Position numbers and translations under genes: made by a program. A stretch of DNA of 62,651 nucleotides. It comes from Candidatus Magasanikbacteria bacterium CG1_02_32_51. Its GTDB lineage: Bacteria; Patescibacteriota; Patescibacteriia; Magasanikbacterales; UBA922. The stretch lies in NCBI GenBank assembly GCA_001871435.1, contig MNVC01000012.1:1-62651 (forward strand). Direction: 5' to 3'. The notes under the pieces were generated by a model. That model saw nothing but the letters and a program-made list of their open reading frames with translations, did no database searches and was not told the origin of the DNA. Each line of letters opens with the position of its first letter. Position 1 is the first letter of the stretch. Positions 1 to 8,046 of the stretch are shown here, piece after piece.

Positions 1-2
1 TC

Positions 3-263
3 AAGAGACTGTGCCAAGAGAATAAGATTGAACAAAGGTTTACTAAGGTTAAACATCCTTATACCAACGGTAAAGCTGAACGTGTTATTAGAACTCTAAT
101 GGAGATGTGGCATAATAAAACTAAGTTTAATAGTAGAGCTCATAGAAAGACAGAACTTATTAGATTTATTAACTGGTATAATACTGTCAAACCTCATAAA
201 GGTCTAAATAATCTCACACCTTTAGAGCAACTTATTAACTATTTTTATCCTAATGAATTATAA
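3..263 (+). CDS. DDE-type transposase, C-terminal part (5' end outside window)
   Basis: An open frame enters from the left edge and encodes 86 residues before TAA. It holds the end of an integrase-core (rve) catalytic domain: HPYTNGKAERVIRTLMEMW carries the last catalytic glutamate in the NGKAER context, followed by INWYNTVKPHKGLNNLTPLE, the usual C-terminal motif of IS481/IS3-type transposases. The enzyme would cut and join the ends of its insertion sequence. No start is visible, so completeness is unknown. No convincing right terminal repeat could be picked out in the AT-rich DNA after the stop. Family assignment beyond DDE/rve is inference. Confidence 0.8.
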   Translation, partial: KRLCQENKIEQRFTKVKHPYTNGKAERVIRTLMEMWHNKTKFNSRAHRKTELIRFINWYNTVKPHKGLNNLTPLEQLINYFYPNEL

Positions 264-381
264 ACAACGCTTTACTTTCTTACAACTAATGTTATCAATT
301 AAAATATATTTTATCCAGATTTTCTCGGGAAAATAATCTTTTTTACATCTCATTTTTGAGGTGGTTAATTTTACAAAAAAT

Positions 382-759
382 ATGCCAAAAAAAATTCTAA
401 TAGTAGAGGACGAAAAAGCAGAATCAATGGCTTTGGTAGCTCGTTTTAAGATGGAAGGTTTTATTGTTTTAGAAGCTTTTAATGGTGAAGAGGGCTTAAA
501 AATAGCTTTGGAACAGCAACCTGATTTTATTTTGTCAGATATCAAGATGCCAGTGATGGATGGAATCCAAATGATTACCCAGATTCGTCAAAGTGGTGAT
601 TGGGGCAAGACTGTACCTATTTTGATGTTGACAGGAGTAGTAGAGGTAGATAGTATTTCCAAAATTGTTGAACAAGGAGTAAATGATTACATTGTCAAAG
701 GTGCTATGAATTTGGATGATGTCGTTGCTAAAGTAAATGATAAGTTGGCAGGGAAATAA
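382..759 (+). CDS. CheY-like single-domain response regulator
   Basis: A 125-residue receiver domain with no output domain. The acidic pair E9-D10, the phosphoacceptor D53 in ILSDIKMPVMDG, the conserved threonine in ILMLTG and the lysine in YIVKG are all present, so phosphotransfer chemistry should be intact. It would receive phosphate from a histidine kinase, but no kinase is encoded here. ATG at 382 is preferred because the protein then begins with PKKILIVEDE; an in-frame GTG at 361 would add seven residues. A hairpin with a T-tract follows at about 780-807, so it seems to be a single-gene unit. Target unknown. Confidence 0.9.
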   Translation: MPKKILIVEDEKAESMALVARFKMEGFIVLEAFNGEEGLKIALEQQPDFILSDIKMPVMDGIQMITQIRQSGDWGKTVPILMLTGVVEVDSISKIVEQGVNDYIVKGAMNLDDVVAKVNDKLAGK

Positions 760-779
760 GCAGTTTTTTGTAAATTTAG

Positions 780-807
780 AAAAGTCTAATTTTTTAGGCT
801 TTTTTTA
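780..807 (+). terminator. Intrinsic terminator after the response regulator
   Basis: AGTCTAA and TTAGGCT pair (one G-T) and are followed by a run of seven T. It separates the regulator from the promoter of the next, G+C-rich gene. Confidence 0.6.
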
Positions 808-812
808 AAGAC

Positions 813-840
813 TTGACTTTATTTTCGCATATGTTACTAT
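813..840 (+). promoter_or_regulatory. Sigma70-like promoter of the orphan gene at 919
   Basis: TTGACT at 813-818 is spaced 16 bases from TACTAT at 835-840. It starts directly after the preceding terminator and leaves a leader of about 70 bases before the start codon. Confidence 0.5.
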
Positions 841-918
841 TCGACTAACCTTTTGTTTGGAGAGTTGCACGTGTGTGTGATGATCTGACCTGGGGAATTC
901 TCAAGTGAAGGAATAGTG

Positions 919-1611
919 ATGAAAACGATGAATACGATCTTTTACTGCGCCATCTTCATGTTTGGTTGTTATCAAAGTAGGGACGAGTCTGAGGTTCAGA
1001 CCAAGAACTACTTGATCAACGTCGACATGACGAATAGCGGTGACTTCAGTGCAGTCCTCCCTGATGGCACGTTCTATAACGACATGGAGTCGTTCAATGA
1101 GAACATGGAACCGACCTACGAACAGCTCGCTGACGAAGGCACGGACATCCAGTTCGAGTTCGGCGATAACATCCAGGAGCAGCTCGACATCGATCTGGTC
1201 AACTTCATCCCGTCGCATACTGATGATTCGTCGGACTGTAATAGCAAAGACGGTCTTCAAACGATCGTGAGTCCTTTGTACATCGGAGGCGGGTATAATC
1301 TGACCACATCTTTCGGGTGGAAATATATCGCGGGCTGCATCAAGAGAAACGTCTATCGACTCGCGATTCACCTCAACAAGTACAGCTATCAGGTATTCGA
1401 CTTACATGCCGCCTTCTATAGGGAGAGCGGTAAGGTATGCTTCGGCCTGTACGAAAGCGTCAGTGGGTGGAAGTCATGCAACTGTAACCCTACCTACAGC
1501 CAGATCAAGGGCTGGGTGGTTGAGGTGGCAATCGTCGCGGGCGTCTCGGTGGGAGTGGCCACGATCATCGCCAACATCGTCACGCCACTCATCTTTATGA
1601 TGGCTATCTAG
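919..1611 (+). CDS. G+C-rich orphan gene, putative lipoprotein/membrane protein of unknown function
   Basis: Product of 230 residues that I do not recognise. The N-terminus MKTMNTIFYCAIFMFGC looks like a lipoprotein signal with the lipobox cysteine at residue 17. An acidic, Asp/Glu/Asn-rich part follows, then a cysteine-containing part (including KVCFGLYESVSGWKSCNC), and the C-terminus (VVEVAIVAGVSVGVATIIAN onward) is one strongly hydrophobic segment that may cross or insert into a membrane. Base and codon use differ sharply from the neighbours: about half G+C, with many GAC, ATC, CTC and GGC codons. AAGGAA lies just before the ATG, whereas native genes here lack such a site. It has its own promoter and a terminal hairpin. 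Probably acquired; a surface or secreted role is inference. Confidence 0.7.
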   Translation: MKTMNTIFYCAIFMFGCYQSRDESEVQTKNYLINVDMTNSGDFSAVLPDGTFYNDMESFNENMEPTYEQLADEGTDIQFEFGDNIQEQLDIDLVNFIPSHTDDSSDCNSKDGLQTIVSPLYIGGGYNLTTSFGWKYIAGCIKRNVYRLAIHLNKYSYQVFDLHAAFYRESGKVCFGLYESVSGWKSCNCNPTYSQIKGWVVEVAIVAGVSVGVATIIANIVTPLIFMMAI

Positions 1612-1641
1612 TTCAAAACTAGAAAATGTCCGTCGTTTCAG

Positions 1642-1678
1642 TCCTCTTGTCTGTACATTGTATGTATAGACAAGAGGA
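1642..1678 (+). terminator. Perfect 11-bp hairpin after the orphan gene
   Basis: TCCTCTTGTCT (1642-1652) pairs perfectly with AGACAAGAGGA (1668-1678) around a 15-base loop. No strong T-tract follows, so it may be a terminator, an RNA-stabilising hairpin or the remains of an element end. Confidence 0.5.
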
Positions 1679-1712
1679 TCCATCTATTTAATTACTACTA
1701 TGAGTAAGTACT

Positions 1713-2018
1713 ATGTTTTTCAATAAAAAAGCTAAAACTAAAAAAGTCTTCTATATTTTTGAAGGCTGGGTGGATGAGAAAAAAAGACTTGAATTTCACG
1801 GAAGTGTGGATTTTTTGGAACAAGAGGCTGCTGCAAAAAGAATAGTGCCAAATACGCCCGAAGGTCTTATTTTGGTGTGGGGTAAAAGCGGAGAAATTGA
1901 AAATGTCGGAACACCTGCGGGTTCTCGGCTAAAAGTAATTTACCTTCCATACTATACTAATACTGAAGAAATAGAAAAGTTCTTTGCTGATTTAGGACTT
2001 AAAGTTAGACCAGAATAA
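1713..2018 (+). CDS. Hypothetical protein, 101 aa
   Basis: An AT-rich small gene with native-looking codon use. The product is soluble and mixed alpha/beta in appearance: a basic start (MFFNKKAKTKK), then a central part with AAAKRIVPNTPEGLILVWGK, and a C-terminus (TNTEEIEKFFADLGLKVRPE) that looks like a helix plus strand. I recognise no family. There is no signal peptide or membrane segment. It stands between the orphan gene and a gene remnant, with a terminator at 2156-2182, so it is likely a single-gene unit. Function unknown. Confidence 0.6.
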   Translation: MFFNKKAKTKKVFYIFEGWVDEKKRLEFHGSVDFLEQEAAAKRIVPNTPEGLILVWGKSGEIENVGTPAGSRLKVIYLPYYTNTEEIEKFFADLGLKVRPE

Positions 2019-2155
2019 AATTGATTTTTTTAAATTTGTTTACTTCAATACCTAAAAGTATCGTGAGTTACCTTAGTGTGTAAATAGGTATAAAGATATA
2101 TTCTTTCTCCTTTTGCAAAATAGTTCCAACTTCCTCCACGATGGCCTGCAAAATA

Positions 2156-2182
2156 ACAAAAACGTCGTAATGACGTTTTTTT
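2156..2182 (+). terminator. Intrinsic terminator
   Basis: AAAAACGTC, loop GTAAT, GACGTTTTTTT. It lies downstream of the small hypothetical gene and ends that unit. Confidence 0.7.
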
Positions 2183-2194
2183 GTATTATAATGA

Positions 2195-2314
2195 TTTAAA
2201 CCAAAAGCAGAAGAGGTTGAAAAATGGTGGAACAGTTTGGTGGAAGCTGATAAGGCTGGTAGATTCCAAATGGAAGTACCATTTTACGTAACTATTGGTA
2301 GGGTATCAAAATAA
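2195..2314 (+). pseudogene. Start-less 39-residue remnant, possibly a methyltransferase C-terminus
   Basis: An open stretch without a start codon, beginning after a TGA, encodes a well-formed protein end: EKWWNSLVEADKAGRFQMEV followed by PFYVTIGRVSK and TAA. The pattern of a Trp-rich helix, Gly-Arg-Phe and a final hydrophobic strand ending in IGRVSK resembles the last strand and helix of some SAM-dependent methyltransferases; that match is from memory and weak. The preceding 150 bases hold a terminator and no matching frame, so the rest of the gene appears lost. Confidence 0.3.
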
Positions 2315-2388
2315 AATAGGGTTATTTATTTGTATAATTAACTATAATATATATTTATAGTCAATATTTTTAAAGGACCTTTTTTTAC

Positions 2389-2417
2389 TTGATTTTTTTT
2401 GTTTTTTTTGCTATGCT
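2389..2417 (+). promoter_or_regulatory. Promoter of the PKD/7TM - ligase/peptidase genes
   Basis: TTGATT (2389-2394), a 17-base spacer and TATGCT (2412-2417). It is the only good match in the gap before the membrane-protein gene and probably drives both following genes, which are 18 bases apart. Confidence 0.5.
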
Positions 2418-2510
2418 TAGCTTCAAGATATGAGATTATTTTAGTTTATCGTATCTATAGTATCATAGATAAAAAATTAACCTTCTGTGATGTTTTATAA
2501 TAAATTTTGT

Positions 2511-4040
2511 ATGTTCAAAAAATCTTTTTTATTCGTTGGTGTTGTACTATCTTTGTTAGTACCTTTTTTGGTTAGAGCTGAAGTTAATAATGATGCTATT
2601 AGCATAAACAATTTTTCAGCAACAATTTTTTCTGATAATTATGTACAGGTTGGCAAAAAAATAATTTTTGATTCTAGTAAGTCTGTTTTACCAAATAATA
2701 TTTCTAATCAAACATATTATTGGAAATTTGGTGACCAAAGTTACGAATATGGTGGGGAAGTTGTTCATAATTATAGTAATATTGGTACTTACAATGTTGA
2801 ATTAGACATTTCTTATACTGATGGAAATGGACAAAGACAAACACTGACTAGTACAAAAGAGATTTTTGTTTATGATACTAGAGCACTGATGATTGTAGAT
2901 GGAAAAAATACAGATGAAATAAATTTGATAGTTGATCAAGCCAAAGAGCAGGGTATTGCTTTGCAAGTATTGTCGCCTGGTACTGAAGAAGAGGTTTTTA
3001 CTTCAGAAGATGTTCTTGTTAAACTTATTGGTGAAAATAATCAGTATGTCAAAAATTCTGATATTATATTATTTTATACTAAGTCTTTGCGTGGTTTACA
3101 AGCCTTTACTCAATACTTTCAGTCTTTGAATGATTTGGATAAAGAATTAGTTCGTAGCAAATTTTTTACAGTAATCACTAGTGGAAATATTTCTGTGGTT
3201 ACTCACGGAGTATATCAAAATTACAAAATTATTAATCCAAGTTATATTTTGTTAACTAGACCAGAGTCCCTCGTGCCAATTTTGAGTATCAAAAAAATAG
3301 ACGACATAGAAACATCGCTTTTTGGTCGTAGTATAGAATTTGTACATGTTGATGGTTCGAGTAGCAAAAACGGTTGGTATGTTTTATCTACTTTGGTCAA
3401 CTACTTTATTGAGAGAGGCGTACCTGCTGACAGTATTTATCTTATTTTAATAATTCCATTTTTGTCTTTTTTAATTATATTTTTTCGTAATGTTGTTGGT
3501 ATTAACACTTTTGGTATATTTACTCCAATTATAGTTACTATTGCTTTTTATATTTTGGGTTTGTCACTAGGATTGTTGACGTTCTTTTTGGCTGTGGTGG
3601 TTAGTCAGATAGTTAAGTATCTTTTTGATAAAGTAGAATTGCTGAACTTATCCAAGGTTGGTTTGAACTTGTCATTTATTTCAATTTCTTTTTTATTTTT
3701 GATTGCTGTTGTCTTAAAATTAAATTTAGCATTATCTTTGACCGCGACAATTTTCCCAATGCTTGTGATGACAACTTTGTCAGAAAAATTTATGGATGCA
3801 AAATTGGAAACTGGTTTTAAGAGTGCTCTTTTTGGAGTCTTAGAAACTTTATTTGTAATTTTATTATCTTATTATTTAATGGTTTGGTCAGCTTTCAACA
3901 ATTTACTTATTTCTTGGCCAGAAATAGTTTTGTTTCCAATTTTCTTTATGTTTTTACTTGGCAAGTTTACAGGTCTTCGTGTTAGTGAATATATTAGATT
4001 TAGAAGTTTATTTTTGAATCATACTGGTGAAGAAGAATAA
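2511..4040 (+). CDS. Membrane protein: signal peptide, PKD-like domain and C-terminal 7TM transglutaminase-associated domain
   Basis: The ATG at 2511 gives a good signal peptide (MFKKSFLFVGVVLSLLVPFL, then VRAEV). Residues about 35-125 form a PKD-like beta-sandwich (WKFGDQSYEYGGEVVHNYSN, then GTYNVEL). A central extracytoplasmic alpha/beta part to about residue 300 is unassigned. From about 310 to the end there are seven or so membrane helices, beginning ILIIPFLSFLIIFFRNVVGI and containing TFGIFTPIIVTIAF. This resembles the 7TM domain usually fused to an inactive transglutaminase and paired with an alpha-L-glutamate-ligase-like ATP-grasp protein, and such a gene does follow 18 bases later. 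Here the transglutaminase seems absent or unrecognisable. Likely a membrane anchor or partner of the ligase; the substrate is unknown. An upstream ATG at 2490 is possible but adds nothing signal-like. Confidence 0.75.
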   Translation: MFKKSFLFVGVVLSLLVPFLVRAEVNNDAISINNFSATIFSDNYVQVGKKIIFDSSKSVLPNNISNQTYYWKFGDQSYEYGGEVVHNYSNIGTYNVELDISYTDGNGQRQTLTSTKEIFVYDTRALMIVDGKNTDEINLIVDQAKEQGIALQVLSPGTEEEVFTSEDVLVKLIGENNQYVKNSDIILFYTKSLRGLQAFTQYFQSLNDLDKELVRSKFFTVITSGNISVVTHGVYQNYKIINPSYILLTRPESLVPILSIKKIDDIETSLFGRSIEFVHVDGSSSKNGWYVLSTLVNYFIERGVPADSIYLILIIPFLSFLIIFFRNVVGINTFGIFTPIIVTIAFYILGLSLGLLTFFLAVVVSQIVKYLFDKVELLNLSKVGLNLSFISISFLFLIAVVLKLNLALSLTATIFPMLVMTTLSEKFMDAKLETGFKSALFGVLETLFVILLSYYLMVWSAFNNLLISWPEIVLFPIFFMFLLGKFTGLRVSEYIRFRSLFLNHTGEEE

Positions 4041-4058
4041 AAATTATTTTTTAAAATT

Positions 4059-6413
4059 ATGAAATTTTTTGAAAGAGCTAATGCTATTTTGGGGATGAAT
4101 GCTCGTAATCTTCATTATGTTGGTCGTTACAATACCAAACAAAGCAAAAAATTTGCTGATGATAAGATTTATACCAAAAATTTTTTGATGACTAGAGGTA
4201 TTGGTGTAGCCAAAATTTATAATGTCCTCAAAATCCATAAGGAGTTAGCTGATATCAACCCAAAAAGTTTACCAGCTACTTTTGTTATCAAACCAAATCA
4301 TGGCTTTGGTGGAGAGGGGATTGTTGTTATCAAAGAACATAAAGGTTTGATTTTTAAAGATGTCACAGGTGTGCAATATCAGTGGCGTGATTTGTACTTG
4401 CATATGGTATCTATTCTTGATGGTAAATATGCTATTTCTGGACTTTCTGATCAAATAATTTTTGAAGAAATGCTTTTTCCTCACAAAGATTTGTATCCAT
4501 TTACAGAAGTTGGTTTGCCAGATATTCGTGTCATTGTTTTTAACTATGTACCAGTCATGGCGATGCTTCGTTTGCCAACTTTTGAATCACATGGCAAAGC
4601 TAATTTACATCTTGGAGGTGTAGGTGTAGGTATCAATATTGCTACAGGCAAAGCCAATTATGCTGTACATCATAATAAATTTATTAGAAAATTACCTAAT
4701 GGTGAAAAAGTTCGTAATATCAAGTTACCAATGTGGGATGAAATTTTAATAACAGCCTCAAAAGCTCAACAGGCTAGTCAAGTTAAATTTTTGGCAGTTG
4801 ACTTGGTTCTTAGTAAAACCGGTATAAAAATTCTTGAGTTGAATGCTCGAGCCGGTTTGGGAATACAAATTGCTAATCAAATTCCTTTGAAACATAGATT
4901 ACAAAAAGTAGAAGATTTGAAAGTTTCTAGTCCTGAAAAAGGTGTAGAAGTAAGTAAAGCCTTGTTTAGTGCTGTTACAAAAAAACCAGAGAAAAAAGCA
5001 AAATCAAAATCTGACAAAAAAATTATTGGACTTTTTGAAGAGATAAATATATTAAATACGCCAAATAGTGCTGTTTTGACTAAGATAGATCCTCATAGTA
5101 ATGAGGTATTGTTTGATGAGTCTTTGGAAGGTCTAGAAAAATTGAAGCGTTATTCTGATGTAGTGATTAGGGGAGAAAGAATAAGATTTCCTTTTAGAAA
5201 AACTGATTTGTCTGCTAGTCCATACAAAGTGGTTATTGGTGGTAAAACACTAAATAATTTTTTGATTGATCCTAAGCTACGAGAAGAGATTGATTCTTCC
5301 AAAACAGTATCTACTACCAAGACAATTTCTGAAAAAATTATTAGAAATATAGATAAAAAACTTTCTATTACTGATAAACAATTAAAAATTTTGTTGCATA
5401 TCAAGCCACTTAATTTACAAGAAGAAAAGAAAAAATTTTTTGCTACCAAAGATTTTTCGCCGCAGTTTATTTATAGAAAACCGGATATTAATTTTACATC
5501 TCTTTTGCGTGAAATAAGTGCTTTACCAAAAAATATCAATCATCCTCTTTATCCTTTATTTGTAAAAAAAATAGATGAAATTATTTCTAAGATTCAATTT
5601 TTGGATGCTGTGGGTACTTCTGATTATACGCATGCCTCACAAGATTTATATGGTATTGTGGACGAGGTACTATTGGAAAAAGCTAAGAAATACATTGTAG
5701 ATAATCCTATTCAAGAGGACAAAAGCAAAATTGTTAGTTCCAAACAAATAATTAAAGATTTTGAATTTGCTTTGCAACAAAATAGACTTAGTAATTGGAA
5801 AATTAAAACTTCTGACAATGTTAGATCTATTTCTGTTGACCCACGTAAAAAAAATATTTTTATCAAAAATACTTCAAAACGTAGTAAAAATCATCTCAAA
5901 GCTCTTTTGGTACACGAAATAGGTACTCATGTTTATCGTTATGAAAATGGTGTTTTGCAAGAATATAAAATCTTTAAACGTGGTACAGCTAATTATTTAG
6001 AGACAGAAGAGGGTTTGGCTATTTATAATCAGAAAAAATTAGGTCTTAGCCTTGGTTTAAAAGATGTTTGGCCAACTTATTTAGTTATTGCTATTTATTA
6101 TGCTCAGAGTATGTCTTTTTTGGAATTATTCAACTTTTTGCAAAAGGAATATAATTTGAGTAATCAAAAGGCTTGGTTGGCTTGTTTTAGAGCTAAAAGG
6201 GGAATGTCTGATACTTCTTTACCGGGTGGATTGACAAGAGATGCTATTTATTTTAGAGGTTATTTGAAAGTAGTTGATTATTTGTCTGAAGATACAGAAA
6301 ATCGTCTAAAAAATCTTTATATGGGAAAAATAAGTATTGTTGATGTAAAATATCTAGAATATTTACCAAATTGGAAAATAAAATATTTGAATTTTGCTAA
6401 GTTAGATTTTTGA
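4059..6413 (+). CDS. Fusion: ATP-grasp peptide ligase (alpha-L-glutamate ligase-like) + QEGLA/MATCAP-like zinc metallopeptidase (DUF1704)
   Basis: A 784-residue two-enzyme protein. Residues 1 to about 285 are an ATP-grasp ligase of the alpha-L-glutamate-ligase-related type: FVIKPNHGFGGEGIVVIKEH (K78 and the Gly-rich loop), AVDLV (D248) and ILELNARAG (E260, N262) are nucleotide and metal sites. A basic linker follows at about 300-330. The C-terminal half (about 330-784) is a DUF1704 peptidase: HEIGTH supplies H619, E620 and H624, and ETEEGLA (648-654) is the QEGLA-type motif whose E651 is a likely third zinc ligand. The ligase would add an amino acid to a carboxylate using ATP; the peptidase family includes carboxypeptidases that remove C-terminal residues. 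Translated with the 7TM gene just upstream. Substrate unknown; the opposing-activity idea is inference. Confidence 0.85.
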   Translation: MKFFERANAILGMNARNLHYVGRYNTKQSKKFADDKIYTKNFLMTRGIGVAKIYNVLKIHKELADINPKSLPATFVIKPNHGFGGEGIVVIKEHKGLIFKDVTGVQYQWRDLYLHMVSILDGKYAISGLSDQIIFEEMLFPHKDLYPFTEVGLPDIRVIVFNYVPVMAMLRLPTFESHGKANLHLGGVGVGINIATGKANYAVHHNKFIRKLPNGEKVRNIKLPMWDEILITASKAQQASQVKFLAVDLVLSKTGIKILELNARAGLGIQIANQIPLKHRLQKVEDLKVSSPEKGVEVSKALFSAVTKKPEKKAKSKSDKKIIGLFEEINILNTPNSAVLTKIDPHSNEVLFDESLEGLEKLKRYSDVVIRGERIRFPFRKTDLSASPYKVVIGGKTLNNFLIDPKLREEIDSSKTVSTTKTISEKIIRNIDKKLSITDKQLKILLHIKPLNLQEEKKKFFATKDFSPQFIYRKPDINFTSLLREISALPKNINHPLYPLFVKKIDEIISKIQFLDAVGTSDYTHASQDLYGIVDEVLLEKAKKYIVDNPIQEDKSKIVSSKQIIKDFEFALQQNRLSNWKIKTSDNVRSISVDPRKKNIFIKNTSKRSKNHLKALLVHEIGTHVYRYENGVLQEYKIFKRGTANYLETEEGLAIYNQKKLGLSLGLKDVWPTYLVIAIYYAQSMSFLELFNFLQKEYNLSNQKAWLACFRAKRGMSDTSLPGGLTRDAIYFRGYLKVVDYLSEDTENRLKNLYMGKISIVDVKYLEYLPNWKIKYLNFAKLDF

Positions 6414-6435
6414 GAAATACAAATATTGTTTATAT

Positions 6436-6464
6436 TTTACCCATTTTGTAATATATGTTATAAT
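6436..6464 (+). promoter_or_regulatory. Extended -10 promoter of the GT-B-like gene
   Basis: TTTACC (6436-6441), 17 bases, TATAAT (6459-6464) with TGT immediately before the -10 box. It gives a short AT-rich leader with no Shine-Dalgarno site. Confidence 0.6.
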
Positions 6465-6492
6465 TATCTTTATTAAAGAGATAATTATTTTT

Positions 6493-7869
6493 ATGCCAGA
6501 AAAAGAAATATTTAAAACAGCTTATATTGTTACAGTCGATATGGGTTATGGTCATCAAAGGGCTGTATATCCTTTGCATGATATGGCTCAACAAGTTCCA
6601 GAATTGTCTATGGCAAACCATGGAATTATAAATGCCAATTTGTATGGTGGTATAAATAAAAGTGATCAATTCAAATGGGATACTGGTCGTAGTATTTATG
6701 AAAAAATATCTAGACTAAAGCATTTGCCTGTAGTTGGTAGTTATATCTTTAGTTTTATGGATTATTTGCAACGTATAGAGCCATTTTATCCACAACGTGA
6801 TTTGTCACGTCCTACTTTGCAGGTAAAACAAATTTTTGGCATGATCAAAAATGGTTGGGGAAAAGATTTAATAGACAAACTTAACAAATTAGAACATTTA
6901 CCTTTTGTTACTTCATTTTTTACCACAGCTTTTTTTGCTGAAGAACACAATTATAAAGGTGATATCTATTGTATTTGTACAGATACTGATATTAGTCGAG
7001 CTTGGGCACCATTAGAACCAAAGCTTAGCCGTATCAATTATTTAGTACCTACAAGAAGAGTCAAAGAGAGATTAGAATCTTATGGTATCAAAAAGGACAA
7101 AATATTTATTACTGGTTTTCCTTTGCCAAAAGAAAATATTGGTGGTCCAAAATTAGAAATTTTAAAAAGTAGTTTGGCCAAACGTATTGTCAATTTGGAT
7201 ACAGAAGGTCGTTATCGTTCCAAATACAAATATACTATGACCAAATTTTTGGGCACAAATCTTTGTTCAACAAAATTTAAATCTGACCATCCTTTGACTA
7301 TTACTTTTGCAGTAGGTGGGGCTGGTGCTCAGCGTGAATTGGGAGCTGAAATTGCGGGTAGTCTGAGAGAAGAAATTTCTAAAGGAAAAATATGCTTAAA
7401 TTTAGTTTCTGGCATACGAAATGATGTTTTTCGTTATTATCAAGCAGTATTTCAAGATTTGGGTTTGTCTGACAAAATAAATAAAAATATTTTTCTTATT
7501 TATTCAGCAGAATCAAAATTTGATTATTTTTCAAAATTTAATAGTGTACTTAATACTACAGACATTTTGTGGAGTAAGCCTAGTGAACTATCTTTTTATG
7601 CTGGTTTGGGATTACCAATTATTATTGCTCCAACTATTGGTTCACAAGAAGAATTCAACAAAGATTGGTTGACTTCAATTGGGGCTGGTGTGATGCAAGA
7701 AGATCCAAGATATACTAATGAATGGCTCAAAGATTGGTTGGCTTCTGGTTGGTTGGCTGATGCTGCTATGAATGGTTTTCTCAATGCTCCTCGTAATGGT
7801 ACTTATCATGTAGAAGATATTGTCTTGCGTAACAAGAGAAGTGAAATAGAAGATATGCACTTGTTTTAG
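6493..7869 (+). CDS. GT-B-fold protein related to MGDG synthase/MurG-type glycosyltransferases
   Basis: 458 residues, no signal peptide. The N-terminus TAYIVTVDMGYGHQRAVYPL has the Gly-His loop typical of the acceptor-binding domain in MGDG-synthase/UgtP-like enzymes. A second Rossmann-like half contains ITFAVGGAGAQRELGAEIAG, and a late segment (ILWSKPSELSFYAGLGLPII) fits the nucleotide-sugar site of GT28-type enzymes. It probably glycosylates a lipid or envelope component at the inner face of the membrane, but donor and acceptor are unknown. It follows the ligase-peptidase gene after 79 bases in the same direction with its own promoter. It ends in TAG. Some members of this fold are uncharacterised DUFs, so activity is not certain. 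Confidence 0.6.
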   Translation: MPEKEIFKTAYIVTVDMGYGHQRAVYPLHDMAQQVPELSMANHGIINANLYGGINKSDQFKWDTGRSIYEKISRLKHLPVVGSYIFSFMDYLQRIEPFYPQRDLSRPTLQVKQIFGMIKNGWGKDLIDKLNKLEHLPFVTSFFTTAFFAEEHNYKGDIYCICTDTDISRAWAPLEPKLSRINYLVPTRRVKERLESYGIKKDKIFITGFPLPKENIGGPKLEILKSSLAKRIVNLDTEGRYRSKYKYTMTKFLGTNLCSTKFKSDHPLTITFAVGGAGAQRELGAEIAGSLREEISKGKICLNLVSGIRNDVFRYYQAVFQDLGLSDKINKNIFLIYSAESKFDYFSKFNSVLNTTDILWSKPSELSFYAGLGLPIIIAPTIGSQEEFNKDWLTSIGAGVMQEDPRYTNEWLKDWLASGWLADAAMNGFLNAPRNGTYHVEDIVLRNKRSEIEDMHLF

Positions 7870-7934
7870 GTTTGTTTGTACAGTTATAAAAATGTATTTT
7901 TAATAAATTGTAGACTTTATAATTTAAAAAAGAA

Positions 7935-8046
7935 AATTCCAAAATCCAAATAACAAATTTCAAATTTTATATTTGTGGTTTGTATATTATTCCTCCCAAG
8001 GCGGACAAGTTGGAATTTGGATTTTGTTATTTGTTATTTTGATATT
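7935..8046. repeat. Inverted AT-rich repeat carrying a nested G+C-rich mini-element
   Basis: Left arm CCAAAATCCAAATAACAAAT is mirrored by AATTTGGATTTTGTTATTTG on the right. Near the right arm sits CCTCCCAAGGCGGACAAG (7992-8009), a short form of the GGCGGACAAG element found at 10171, 15769, 16107, 19630 and 33610. The whole unit lies directly before the DMT permease start codon. Confidence 0.6.

Noticed and set aside
901..1371. Long minus-strand ORF (156 codons) opposite the orphan gene at 919
   Set aside because: G+C-rich DNA leaves the antisense frame open; the plus-strand frame has the ribosome site, promoter and membrane/signal features.
2019..2160. tRNA or other RNA gene in the gap after 2018
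   Set aside because: No T-loop sequence, acceptor stem or CCA context found; only a terminator and AT-rich DNA.
7930..8046. N-terminal extension of the DMT permease frame to 7975
   Set aside because: The DNA is a palindromic repeat; the permease begins naturally at 8047.
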